Origin: Astragalus membranaceus
Lineage: Eukaryota; Streptophyta; Magnoliopsida; Fabales; Fabaceae
DNA: 64,000 bases
Direction of reading: 5' to 3'
Assembly: GCA_039519185.1 (NCBI GenBank)
Contig: CM076846.1
Coordinates: 107,790,442-107,854,441, forward strand
Made by a program: the position numbers and the translations under genes. The notes under the pieces are model-generated. The model was not told where the DNA came from, did not search any database, and saw only the letters and a program-made list of their open reading frames with translations. Shown here in pieces: positions 45,769 through 56,699 of the stretch (its first letter is position 1; each line of letters begins with the position of its first letter).

Positions 45769-47018
45769 CTGGTTCACTATTTACTGTTTTGAGTCTTTAT
45801 TTTTCATTCCCCTTTTTCAGTTTGTTTTGCATTTTGGTTGTACTGCTGTCTAACTTTTACATTGATGATGATGCACCACAATTTTGAACTAGTTCACTGT
45901 GGTGGTTGTTCAGTCTAACATTTTTGCAGCTACCATGTGATTTCTTCCATTTCAGATTTTTTTTCATCAGATAATGTCAGTGGCCAAGTCAAAGGTTGAG
46001 GAAGACCTGGATCATCTTTGGGCAAGCTCTCAAAAGTTCATCTCTTATTCCAGTTGTGAGGTTTGAGCCCAAACACTTCCTATATTCATTGTGTGATTAT
46101 TCCTTGCCTGTATTAGTCTGGAGAACTTGAGCTTGTACTTAATTGTCATACATGTGATTTATACACACACTGAGGCAAAAAGAAAAAAAAATTGGCACCC
46201 CTGAGCCTTTCAAAGCCAACCCATTAATGTTTATCCTTTGCTAGCCCCTCTGAGCCTTTTTGTTGTTTTTGTATTTTTTTCTACATATCATTGCCTAGTT
46301 TTCTTAACTTGGAGTTAGGTAGACAAAAGCATGAGGGTGGGGAAAAATTCTAAGTTTGGGGTTGCTCATGGAATAGCAACAATCTAAGTTTGGGGTGGTA
46401 TACAAGAGAATGGAACATACAAAAAAAAAAGAAAAAAAAAGAAAAATGTTTCAGTTTTGGTTTCTGTCTATTTTCGCGTCGCGACAGCATGCCTTCGCGT
46501 CGCGATGCTATATAAAAAAAATAATATTTTGTATGAAATTCCTTCTCTTGTGAAATGCTTTGGGAAAATGGTAAGTGAGTGAGAATGTTAAAAATTGACA
46601 AAGTGAGAGGTAGGCCTAACTCCAAGTTTTAACCTACTTATCCAAATTTTACCCACCCTTACCTAAACCCCATTATAACCTTAAAAATCCTCAAATAGTG
46701 TGTGTGGAATTCATGTGTATTGATTGGTATAGTACTTGTTCAAGCCTATGAAACAATGATGCAGGTACTGTGAATTGAGCGAACACCCAAAACACCTCAA
46801 AGAGCGAAACAATAGTGAGATGTGTGAAAAAGAGAGGACTTGAGATTTCTTGCCTGTTTATGATCCTGTATTTTCCAATTCAATTGCTTTGTCACTATAT
46901 TATGTTGGATGATACTTTCTGATGTGCTGAATGATCTATTGGACTGTGAATTATGTAAAAGCTGAATGACAAATTGCCACAGTGAATGGAGTGATTGCTT
47001 GAGGACAAGCAAAAGTTC
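45769..47018 (+). other. LARD 3' non-coding region
   Basis: This is about 1.25 kb without a supported frame. It includes two CGCGTCGCGA words (46475-46485 and 46496-46505), an A-rich run near 46420-46445, and repeated phrases of the type TCTAAGTTTGGGGTTG (46350-46400 and near 47019), the last of which is the polypurine tract. Confidence 0.6.
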
Positions 47019-47031
47019 AAGTTTGGGGTTG
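47019..47031 (+). other. LARD polypurine tract
   Basis: AAGTTTGGGGTTG lies directly before the 3' LTR. Confidence 0.75.
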
Positions 47032-48125
47032 TGATGAGTCCTCATCATGTATATTTTTATTCAGTTTACAAACCATAATGCCGGGGATTTTATGTTTTAT
47101 TCAGCCAATAACTAGGGATTTGGCATAGTTTCAGTTTTATGTAGTAAAAGTGGGGGTGTAATTGGCAAAGTCCAATTAAATGAATAATGGCCAATTTATT
47201 GATGGGCCAAGAGAATTGTGGGCTGGACTAAAGAGAAATAAAAAAAGGGAATTGGAATTCAAAGGGGGGAGCATTAGGGAATTGAAGAGACACGCACAGT
47301 AGCGTAGGTGGACGAAAAATGGCGTACGCGAGAACGGACGAAAAAGGAGAAATAAGCAGTACAGCCGGCACTTCATCTGGGATGCGATTTTAGGATTTGA
47401 AGGTTCTAATAGATTCTTCTATGTGTAATCTTCTCTACTCTTATTTTCTAATCTTTTGATGGTGTGTAACTAGTTTCTCTTGATTAGGGAGAGATGACTC
47501 TCCCCAAACCTATCTATTGAATTCTTTGTTGTGGTTAAGACTATTGGTTGTCTGGTTTATCATATGTTTAAAACATCCTTGTTTAATGCTTTATAGTTAC
47601 ATATGATAATTATAATGATTTAAGGTATATGATTACATAGGGATATGGGTTGTATACTTGATATGATGTTTTAGATCATGAAACTCCGATCACCATAGGA
47701 ATGTGGGGTTTGATTCATGAATTCTTTAATTCTTGATTTTAATGCTTTACCCTTTGGCATGACTCACCTAAGGAATTAGGGTAACTCTTAGGGTAATAGG
47801 GGTTTTGAGGCAAGGAATTGTCCTAAACCTATTTTTGTGAATTGAATCTGGTATTCCAAACAACTAATATGTGAGTAGATGAAGGTCCATAATATAGGTG
47901 AGGGGAGAGGAGTCAAACCCTAATCACTTTTATCTTTCTTTATTTTCAAACGCTATCTTTCAGTTAATTAACAAAATCTCAAAAATATTATCTTTCCGTT
48001 TTTACCTCTAAGAATTAATTTACTTGCTTAATTGATAATTGAACGCAATCCTTGTGGATCGACCGGTTCTTACCGTTAAATTATATTACTTGCGACATTT
48101 GGTACACTTGCCAAAAGTCTTAACA
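47032..48125 (+). repeat. LARD 3' LTR
   Basis: This 1094-bp LTR is the partner of 43659-44745. It has a short extra word near 47069-47080 absent from the 5' copy. Confidence 0.93.
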
Positions 48126-48630
48126 ACGAGGCAAAAGGTAACTGGCCAGAAGAATTACCCTATGTCCTATGGGCATACAGGACCACCCCACACTCATCAA
48201 CGGGAGAATCACCCTTCCGGATGGCATACGGGACAGAGGCAGTCATACCCGTGGAAATCGGAGAAATGAGCTGGAGGACTAAGAACCCGAACCCACTAGA
48301 AGCCAATGAACAAAGACTCCGAGAGGAATTGGACCTTGTAGAGGAATTCAGAAACCAAGCCGCTTTAAAGGATATGGTGATTAAGAAAAGGATGGCTACA
48401 AGGTTCAATGCCAATGTGGTACATAGAACCTTCTAGGTAGGCGACCTTGTCCTTCGAAGGGCTGACGTAGGATTAAAGAACACACCGCAAGGAAAGCTAG
48501 CTCCTAACTGGGAAGGTCCATACAGAATAACTGCGGAAACATGAAACGGTGCCTTCAAATTGGAAACTTTGAGCAAAGAACCAATACCGAGGACGTGGAA
48601 TGCGGACAAGTTAAGGAAATTCATTGTTTG
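48126..48630 (+). pseudogene. Retand-like gypsy integrase, 3' piece
   Basis: After the duplicated ACGAG the integrase continues with ELPYVLWAYRTTPHSSTG, FRMAYGTEAVIPVEIG and a C-terminal VGDLVLRR/ WEGPYRI-type region, stopping at 48630. In-frame stops at about 48434-48436 and 48542-48544 interrupt it. Confidence 0.88.
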
Positions 48631-48837
48631 AACGAAATACAGATAACAAAGCTAATGTATTAACATGTACTTTCAATATGCATGAATGAATGAAAGTTTG
48701 TTGTGAATCGAAATATTATTTTGCAATACTTACCGCTACTCGCAGGAAAGAAAAACTGGTCCAAACACTAACAAGGATGGATTATGCGGATCAAAACAAA
48801 GCTTGACGGTAAAACAGGGCGGCACGAGATTGACGCT
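48631..48837 (+). other. Retand-like 3' non-coding tail
   Basis: About 200 bp follow the integrase up to the Ogre insertion. No polypurine tract or LTR start can be identified here. The rest of this element lies beyond the right end of the window. Confidence 0.5.
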
Positions 48838-50589
48838 TGTTGCACCCCGAAAAATCCCCCGTTTGGGTTTCTCAATGTACAACGTGGAAAAATTTTGGAG
48901 CCGCCACCAATATTTTAATTTTAAGACCAAAACATTGAAAAAAGGTCTTTTGGACAAAGCGGATGGTCTTTTGAAAACTAGAGATATAGGTTCGGGGGTC
49001 TATTACGTGCGAGGAAGGTGTTAGCACCGCGCACGTCCTTTCTACCGAAAGGGAACCTCTAATTAAATGTGTGGTTTTAACGTTTGATTTGAAAAATATC
49101 TAGATTTGCCTATTTATTTCTTGTTTGAAGATGAATGGGAAAACTTAACAAGAATTTTATTTTTGGGGGAAAAGGGTTTTTTTAGAAAAAGTGCTTGACG
49201 GGACATGGCCCGCTCCTACGTATCTCCCGGTGCGATGGAGAATTCAAAGCTACGTAGTTCTTGGTTGTCTTTTTGAAAAGTTTTTGTTTTTTTTATCTTT
49301 TTTGGTGAGTTTTTGAAATAGGACGAGCATTAGTGAATGATTAAACTAGCAGAGGCTATGATGAATCACTACTAAATACTCAAAAGAGAGAGTTGAACCG
49401 CTAGTCAAACGAACAAAGGTTCTGATGGACTATTGATAACAACTCGTTTTTTATTATCTTTTTTGAAAGTAATTTTCGAAAGAGATTGATTCGCACGATG
49501 ATCAAACTAACAAAGGTTATGATGGATCATCGTTTATTATTTTTAGGAGAAAAGGACATTGCCACTAATAGCTAAACGAACAAAGGCTCTGATGAGCTAC
49601 TAGCAACAATGGGTTTGAAAATGATTTTTGTTTGTTTTATGAAAATGATTGGTTTAGGGTGGTGAAAAGGATTTTTATTTGTTGCGCTTGACGAGAACGT
49701 GACTCGCTCCTACGTATCCCAAATGGGAATCAAAGCGACGTAGTTCTAATGAAAATGTTTTTGAAGCGGTTTGGAAGGGGAAGAGCTTTCATAACGATCA
49801 AGCAAGCACAGGCTTTGAGTGATCATTACTAATAACCCTTAATGGCGTTCATGACAATCAAACAAGCCAAGGCTTTGAGTGATAGTCACTAGTAACTTGT
49901 ACTAATTGGAATAGAATTTGAGAGATTTTTTTTGGAAAAAAGGGTGAAGGTACTATCAATGATTGATTACAAAAGTTCAAGCACATTCAATAATCACGAA
50001 ATCATGCATATGTTGAATATTTAATCAAGACTAAACATGCCAGTATGATCAAAAAGACCCAACTTATCAGGGATGCAAGGTAAAGTTCTCAAAGCGAGTG
50101 TGTGTGTGTGTAGGAAGGAGTGTATTTACCCTAATGACTCTATGCTACAACAGGCATGTAGACTTACGTCTTCATTAGGAGGTCATACACATGGATGGGA
50201 TGGCATATTGAATTGAGACATTTAAAATGCATAAAAAACAAGCAGGCAATTGATCATAGAATGATTTTAATTAGACTAAGGAACATATGAGCAACGATTT
50301 TTCAAAGAGGGGGCAATTTTGGCACAGATCACAATAATTAAATATTAACAAATGTAAAGACCGAAATACCTCTAATGAAGGCAGGTATTGCAACCCCAAC
50401 TAACTCTTGCGGAAGATCAGCTCAGACGGACCAGCGGAACGAATAGAGCAAAGAATAAAGCGTAGAAGAGTTTTTTTTTCTAAAGGGGGATTTCGCAAAA
50501 AAAATGGGTTTCTGGAAGTGAGATTTGCGAAAATTGTCTTCTCTGATCTCGTGAAAAAATCCGTCCTCCAAGAGTGACTTGAGGCTGCA

Positions 50590-50599
50590 TATTTATAGG
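50590..50599 (-). promoter_or_regulatory. TATA box of Ogre LTR
   Basis: The minus strand reads CCTATAAATA. It lies about 50 bp downstream (in the transcription sense) of the nearest AATCGATT unit, the same layout as in the SIRE LTR. Confidence 0.6.
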
Positions 50600-50644
50600 C
50601 TTTAGGAAAGCGTAGATCTGAAAAAACATCTTAATGAAATGAAA

Positions 50645-51240
50645 GAATCGATTGTTGATTGTAGTTAAAATATAGATGAATCGATTCTTATCATTTTAGA
50701 AGCCCCAAGAGTCGATTCTTTGGATAGTTGAAATAGTGAGGAATCGATTCTTTATTCTTTGGAAAACATGGGAATCGATTCTTTGCTCTTTGAAAACAAG
50801 TAGGAATCGATTTTCAGGACATCTATCATAGGTGAAAATCGATTCTTCACTTAGTTAAAACAATTAGGAATCGATTCATGGCCTATGGGATGGCTTGACA
50901 ATCGATTTCAAGGCCTATGTAACAAGAAGGAAATCGATTTTCAGGACATCTATCATAGGTGAAAATCGATTCTTCACTTAGTTAAAACAATTAGGAATCG
51001 ATTCATGGCCTATGGGATGGCTTGACAATCGATTTCAAGGCCTATGTAACAAGAAGGAAATCGATTTTAGCTTTGCCTTGAGTATATGTAGAAATCGATT
51101 TCAAGCTTTAAACATATGATTGAGAAATCGATTCTTGGCCTTTAGGATTGCTTGAAAATCGATTTCATGGCCTTTAGAATATACTATAAATCGATTCTTG
51201 GCCTTTGGTATATAATAGAAATTGATTCTTGCTTTCCACA
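50645..51240. repeat. AATCGATT array in Ogre LTR U3
   Basis: About 19 units of AATCGATT or one-mismatch forms occur at a regular spacing of about 31-32 bp. Spacers share words such as TTGGCCT, CTATGGGATGGCTTGA and GGAAATCGATTT. A 127-bp segment is tandemly duplicated (50814-50940 and 50941-51067), equal to four units. The array lies directly upstream of the LTR TATA box. Confidence 0.9.
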
Positions 51241-51561
51241 AAATTGTTTTTTAGGTTTTTGCCATGCATGCATAAAATATTTTCCAAAGCTTGCCATGCA
51301 TGCATAACATATTTTCAAAAACCCTAATTTTGATGCATGAGGCTTATTGCAAAAATTATTTTTATAGACCCTTTTGTGAGAAATGACCAAAATGCCCTTT
51401 TTGACCCTAATTTCCCAAAACGTGCATTCTAACCCTAAGAATGATTTCAAAAACTTTGGAATGGTTTCTAGGACCCAAAATGCAATGCATAATTTATTAT
51501 ATATTTTTTTGTGTGGAAAATTAGGGTTTGGACCTAAGCCGGACAAAATTGGGGTATGACA

Positions 51562-51576
51562 GCTGCCCCTCTTTAT
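51562..51576 (-). other. Ogre polypurine tract
   Basis: The minus strand reads ATAAAGAGGGGCAGC up to the LTR start. Confidence 0.8.
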
Positions 51577-51880
51577 CTGAATTTTAACGAGGAATATGAA
51601 TTGGCCGAAACATATTCCAAGGCAAAATGAAGATAAAGAATTCAGAAATTATACCGATTTTGTCTACTTGGGGAAAACCCGAATTTTCCCATTTTTTTCT
51701 TTTCTCATTTTTTGTTTTTGTTGATGTCAGATGAAAAATGCAATATGCATGCAAAAACAGATTGGATTTTTTGAATCACCATTGGTGTGCTAATATAAAA
51801 ACAACGATTTGTGAGTTTAACACTTGGCGTGCAAAAGGAGGAAATAAAGCGGTAAAGAACGCGGTAAAGAAAGCAGTAAA
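51577..51880 (-). other. Ogre 3' region between array and LTR
   Basis: Non-coding AT-rich sequence with a small tandem GCGGTAAAGAA word near 51847-51875. No gene. Confidence 0.55.
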
Positions 51881-52381
51881 GAAGGAGCACTGAGGGCTCA
51901 GGATGAGCGCGGAGGGCTCAGGATGAGCACAGAGGGCTCAGGAGGAGCACAGAGGGCTCAGGAGGAGCACAGAGGGCTCAGGATGAGCATAGAGGGCTCA
52001 GGATGAGCGCAGAGGTCTCAGGAGGAGCACAGAGGGCTCAGGAGGAGCGCGGAGGGCTCAGGAGGGGCGCAGAGGGCTCAGGAGGAGCGCAGAGGGCTCA
52101 GGGGGAGCATAGAGGGCTCAGGGGGAGCACAGAGGGCTCAGGAGGAGGACAGAGGGCTCAGGAGGAGCGCAGAGGGCTCAGGGGGAGCACAGAGGGCTCA
52201 GGATGAGCACAGAGGGCTCAGGCTGAGCGCAGAGGGCTCGGGAGGAGCACAGAGGGCTCAGGATGAGCACAGAGGGCTCAGGAGGAGCACAGAGGGCTCA
52301 GGAGGGGAGCACAGAGGGCTCAGGATGAGCGCAGAGGGCTCGGGAGGAGCACAGAGGGCTCAGGATGAGCACAGAGGGCTC
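51881..52381. repeat. 20-bp minisatellite in the Ogre 3' region
   Basis: About 25 head-to-tail copies of a 20-bp unit (core AGAGGGCTCAGGAGGAGCAC), with variants at GGA(T/G)GAGC and one 23-bp unit near 52300. The open frame through it is a by-product of the repeat. Tandem repeats at this place of Ogre elements are known from the literature as a source of satellite DNA. Confidence 0.95.
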
Positions 52382-53352
52382 ACAAATTCTGTTGATTGGT
52401 TGATTTGAAATGACCGATGCTGCTGTATTGGATTGAGGTACCTGCATACGTTAGTTGATGCAAGGAATGGTGCATGGAGTATGAGTGCATGTTATGCAAG
52501 GGCATGTTATGCATGTGCATGCAATGCTATGATTTTGGTGTGATGATGAATGCGGTGAAATGCTATTCCTGATTCTTCATCTCTTTGATTTTTCTTTGGT
52601 CAGCTTTCTTTTTTCTGACTGCTTGTTTTTCTTGGTTTTTCTTTGACCAGCTTTCTTTTTTCTGATCGTTTGTTTTTTCTTTTGCTCTTTTGCTCTTTTG
52701 GCTTATTCCTTTCGTTGGTTCGACCAAACCGCGACAAGACTGAGGGACCGATTAGAATTGTGGTGGCGTATAAGCCCAGTGCCGATTGTCTTGTAGTTTG
52801 CCATCTGAAATGGCCTATGAGTGCAATTATTTCCTTGTAAGCTTAATTTTCCCTGAGAAGTTGCTTCCTTCCCATAACTTTTAAAAATTTCGCAATGATT
52901 GTGATGCTCTATGATTTATGCACATGTTTTACAGGTCAGTGTTACCATCATCATAAAACGTTTATTTGAGCAGAAAAAGCAGGGAAATAGAAAAACAAAC
53001 AGACATGAGAAAGATTGAACTTTATTGATGTAGAAATTGGTCGCACAAGGAGTTACGCCAACTGTTCAATACATTTGAAGTTTTAAACTACAAAAAGACA
53101 CGAAAAAAAAGAGAGAAGCTGATTTCTGACTGTCCGTCTCTGTGGAACAGTGCTAAACATTTATGTCCTTGACCTTGATCACCCCCTCATCCAAGTCTTC
53201 AGGGGAGTTGTATGCCTTTCTTTACTTTTCATGCCCAAGCTTTCCGACCCTAATTTTTGCCTGGATCACCTTTTGCGGGTTTTCAATCCACCGGGTCGCT
53301 CTGATTTTGCCTAGGCCGCCCTTTGCGGGTTTTCAACCTAGCGAGCTAATTC
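52382..53352 (-). other. Ogre 3' non-coding region after integrase
   Basis: No supported frame. It contains a near-duplicate TTTTTCTTTGRYCAGCTTTCTTTTTTCTG phrase (about 52590-52665) in two forms and a CTTTGCGGGTTTTCAA phrase repeated at 53270 and 53320. Confidence 0.55.
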
Positions 53353-54183
53353 TTACTTGGCTTGTCTTTCTCTTTTTTCGTCTATTTCTTTCAGGCATAA
53401 TACTTCTTCACTTGATCGGAAGAAGTATACCAAAGAGAAAGGGGTTGCCCCGGTCGATGTACGCACTGAAGTACGATAGCCGTGTAGAGCGAAAGGAAGC
53501 ATCTCGTGCCAATCTTTGTACGTGACCACCATTTTCTGCACTATCTTCTTGATGTTTTTGTTGGCCGCTTCGACTGCCCCATTCATCTTGGGCCGATAGG
53601 GTGAGGAATTATGATGCTGGATTTTGAACTCTGCGCACAAGTCCTTCATCATTTTGCTGTTTAGGTTGCTGCCGTTATCAGTGATGATCTTGTTGGGAAG
53701 ACCATAACGGCAAATCAAGTCTTTCTTCACAAATTTGGCGACCACTGAACTGGTTACACTGGAGTAGGAAGCAGCTTCGACCCACTTAGTGAAATAATCG
53801 ATTGCAACCAGAATGAAACGATGTCCATTTGATGCTTTAGGCTCTATAGGGCCAATGACGTCCATGCCCCACATTGAGAACGGCCAAGATGCAGTCATGA
53901 CATTTAGAGAGGCAGGTGGCACATGAATGTGATCAGCGTAGATTTGGCACTTGTGGCACTTTCGGACGAAGCTGTAGCAGTCACCTTCCATCTGCAACCA
54001 GTAATAGCCGGCTCTCAAGATTTTTCTTGCCATGGTGTGCCCACTGGAATGAACCCCGAACGACCCTTCATGGACCTCTTTCATAATTTTTGCTGCCTTT
54101 TCTTCTGTCACACACCTCAGGAGGACCATATCATAATTTCTTTTGTAGAGAACTTCGCCATTCAAAAAGAAACTCCTCGACAA
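53353..54183 (-). pseudogene. Ogre integrase, C-terminus lost
   Basis: The 276-residue segment has the HHCC zinc region (H38, H45 or H49, C76, C79) and a full catalytic triad: D108 in MDVIGPI, D169 in ITDNG and E205 in NGAVEAANK, with the normal 35-residue spacing of the last two. The C-terminal part beyond TGATPFSLVY is replaced by an unrelated short tail and the frame stops, so the chromatin/DNA-binding tail is missing. It follows the RT frame with a shift of register in the C/G homopolymer run at about 54215-54225. It would insert the element cDNA into nuclear DNA. Confidence 0.9.
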
Positions 54184-56552
54184 TCTTCTGAGCGTTCTTT
54201 TGTCATTCTCTGATGCCCCGGGGGGTATTCTCTATTGATGACGTACTGTTTGATATCATAATACCATGGCTTGCTATCAGGCTCTTCCTCAATTGCAGTG
54301 CAGTAATGATGTGCCGGGAGACCCCGATGTTGGATTTTGATACGAGTTAGATTTTTGTCGCAATTGATGTTGAACATTGACGACAGAGTTGCCAAAGCAT
54401 CGGCCAACTGATTTTCACCTCGAGGGATATGCTGGAAAGTAATTTCGTCGAAAGACTTCATCAATTCCTGGACATAATTACAATAAGGGATCAATTTAGG
54501 ATCTCTGGTCTCCCAATCACCTCTCACTTGATGAATAACCAAAGCCGAATCACCATACACATCGAGTCTTTTAACCTTCCATTCAAGGGCTGCCTGAATC
54601 CCCAAGACGCATGCTTCATATTCTGCGATGTTGTTAGTGACATAAAAGCTCAATCTGGCAGTGACCGGAATGAAACGGTTATCTGGGGAGATTAGCACAG
54701 CCCCAGCTCCGTGCCCCCACACATTGGATGCGCCATCGAATATCATCCTCCACCTCTCCTCTTCTTGAGACTTTCCTTCCTCAAACAGTGCCATGATGTC
54801 TTCATCGGGAAAATCATATTGCATTGATTGGTAGTCTTGAATTGGCTGACATGCTAAGTACTCGGCGAGTGCACTGCCCTTGACCGCCTTCTGCGTGACA
54901 TGCAGGATATCGTACTTTGACAATAACATCTGCCAACGAGCGATCCGTCCTGTGAGTGCTGGTTTTTCAAAAATATACTTGATTGGATCCATTTTAGATA
55001 CCAACCAGGTTGTATGACTCAACAGGTACTGCCTTAGACGATGAGCAGCCCATGCTAAGGCACAACAAGTCTTTTCTAGCACTGAATATCTCGTCTCACA
55101 GTCAGTGAACTTTTTACTCAAGTAGTATATGGCATGCTCTTTCTTTCCTGATTCATCATGCTGCCCCAGCACACACCCCATCGAATTGTCCAACACGGTT
55201 AGATACAGGATGAGCGGTCTTCCGGGCACCGGCGGCATCAAAATTGGCGGATTCTGCAGATAGTCCTTAATTCTTTCAAAGGCTCTTTGGCAATCATTAT
55301 TCCACTCTGCTTTCTGGTTCTTGCACAACAGCTTGAAGAGAGGCTCGCAAGTGGCGGTCAATTGGGATATGAATCTTGAGATGTAGTTCAATCTCCCAAG
55401 GAACCCACGGACCTCTTTTTCAGTCTTTGGTGCTGGCATTTCAAGGATTGCCTTGACTTTATCTGGATCAACCTCTATCCCTTTCTGACTGACGATGAAT
55501 CCTAGTAATTTTCCAGATCTCACACCGAAAGTGCATTTTGCTGGGTTTAACCTGAGCTTGAACTTCCGTAGACGTTTGAAGAGTTTTCGCAGATTAACAA
55601 TATGCCCCTCATCAGTCTTGGATTTTGCAATCATATCATCTACATACACCTCAATTTCTTTGTGCATCATGTCGTGGAATAATGTCACCATTGCTCTCTG
55701 ATAAGTCGCACCGGCATTCTTGAGTCCAAAAGGCATCACTTTGTAGCAGAATGTTCCCCAAAGAGTTATGAAGGTGGTTTTCTCCATATCTTCCGGAGCC
55801 ATCTTTATCTGATTGTACCCTGAATACCCGTCCATGAAGGAGAACAATGAGTGTTGGGCCGTGCTGTCTACCAGAATGTCAATATGAGGCAGAGGGAAAT
55901 CATCCTTGGGACTAGCTCTGTTCAAATCTCTGTAGTCGATGCACATTCTGACCTTGCCGTCTTTTTTCGGAACAGGGACGATATTGGCTACCCACTGTGG
56001 ATACTTCGCAACCGCTAGGAACCCGGCATCAAACTGTTTCTTTACCTCATCCTGTATCTTCAGTGACATCTCTGGTTTCATTCTTCTCAATTTCTGCTTG
56101 ACTGGCGGGCACTCCGGCTTCACTGGCAATCTGTGTTCAACAATGTCGGTGTCTAGCCCTGGCATATCTTTGTACGACCATGCAAAGACATCAGCGTAAT
56201 CATGCAAGAGTTGGATTAGTCTTTTGCGTTCACTCTCTTCCATGGCGGTACCGACCTTAACCTCTCTTCTATCCTCTTCTGTACCTAGGTTGATGATCTC
56301 AATCGACTCCCCATGAGGTTGAATAACCTTCTCTTCCTGCTCTATTAATCTCGTCAATTCTGGAGGAGCTTCCCAGTTTTCATCAACATCCCCCTCGGCT
56401 TGGTTAACCGGATGATCAAAGTCAAAGTTTGGACAGCTAGCACTGTTGTTCTTAGAGACAATTGCTGTATGTCTGCATTTTGCCGAAGCGCAAAAGCAGA
56501 ATGAAAAGCGGAACAAGCAAACAAGCAATAACAAAGCAATAAAAAGACGCAT
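54162..56552 (-). pseudogene. Ogre reverse transcriptase with two RNase H domains
   Basis: The 796-residue segment starts with a linker (ENWEAPPELTRLIEQEE from residue 59), then RT with CIDYRDLNRASPKDDFPLP, FMDGYSGYNQI (D241), MPFGLKNAGATYQRAM and an intact YVDDM box (303-307). The connection/RNase H 1 region is at about 440-570, and an archaeal-type RNase H at about 600-725 has D606, E644, D668 and D718. All catalytic residues are present. The true start is probably made by splicing, because the first 40 residues look like intron-derived sequence (hydrophobic MRLFIALLLLVCLF). It is separated from the integrase only by a shift of register near 54215-54225. Confidence 0.9.
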
Positions 56553-56699
56553 GAAATGAAGAGAAATGGATTTTTATTGATTGAAAATTCAAAACAAACG
56601 TTTTTATTTAATGATGATAACTCTGAAAATAAAAACATGTTTGCCCCTAGCAACTTGTCCTATGGCCTTGGGCAGAGCCACAGGGTTGCATTACAATCA
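56553..56699 (-). other. Gap at the known Ogre intron position
   Basis: About 150 bp with a stop after gag-protease and a frame change before RT. Ogre elements are known to splice an intron between protease and RT. I cannot fix the splice sites by eye. Confidence 0.5.

Larger units (their letters stand above)
43659..48125 (+). mobile_element. LARD-like non-autonomous LTR element
   Basis: The 4467-bp element has LTRs of 1087 and 1094 bp, exact 5-bp target duplications ACGAG (43654-43658 and 48126-48130), a primer site (44752-44769) and a polypurine tract (47019-47031). There is no protease, RT, RNase H or integrase. It carries one 244-residue open frame (44976-45707). It splits the integrase of the Retand-like element. 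Its LTRs differ at perhaps 15-20 places plus one small indel, so it is older than G2. Confidence 0.93.
48838..51561 (-). repeat. Ogre 3' LTR
   Basis: The LTR is 2724 bp. On the minus strand it starts TGTCATACCCCAATTTTGTCC and ends in GGGTGCAACA. It contains an AATCGATT array (50645-51240), a TATA box (50590-50599), and repeated TAGC/ACGAACAAAGGCTCTGATG-like phrases in 49350-49620. It is inserted in the Retand-like element 3' of its integrase. Confidence 0.92.

Noticed and set aside
52003..52206. Open frame through the minisatellite
   Set aside because: It is a by-product of the 20-bp repeat, with low complexity and no start context.
51881..52381. Regular repeats that could be taken for a CRISPR array
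   Set aside because: Units are head to tail without unique spacers, and the setting is a plant retrotransposon.
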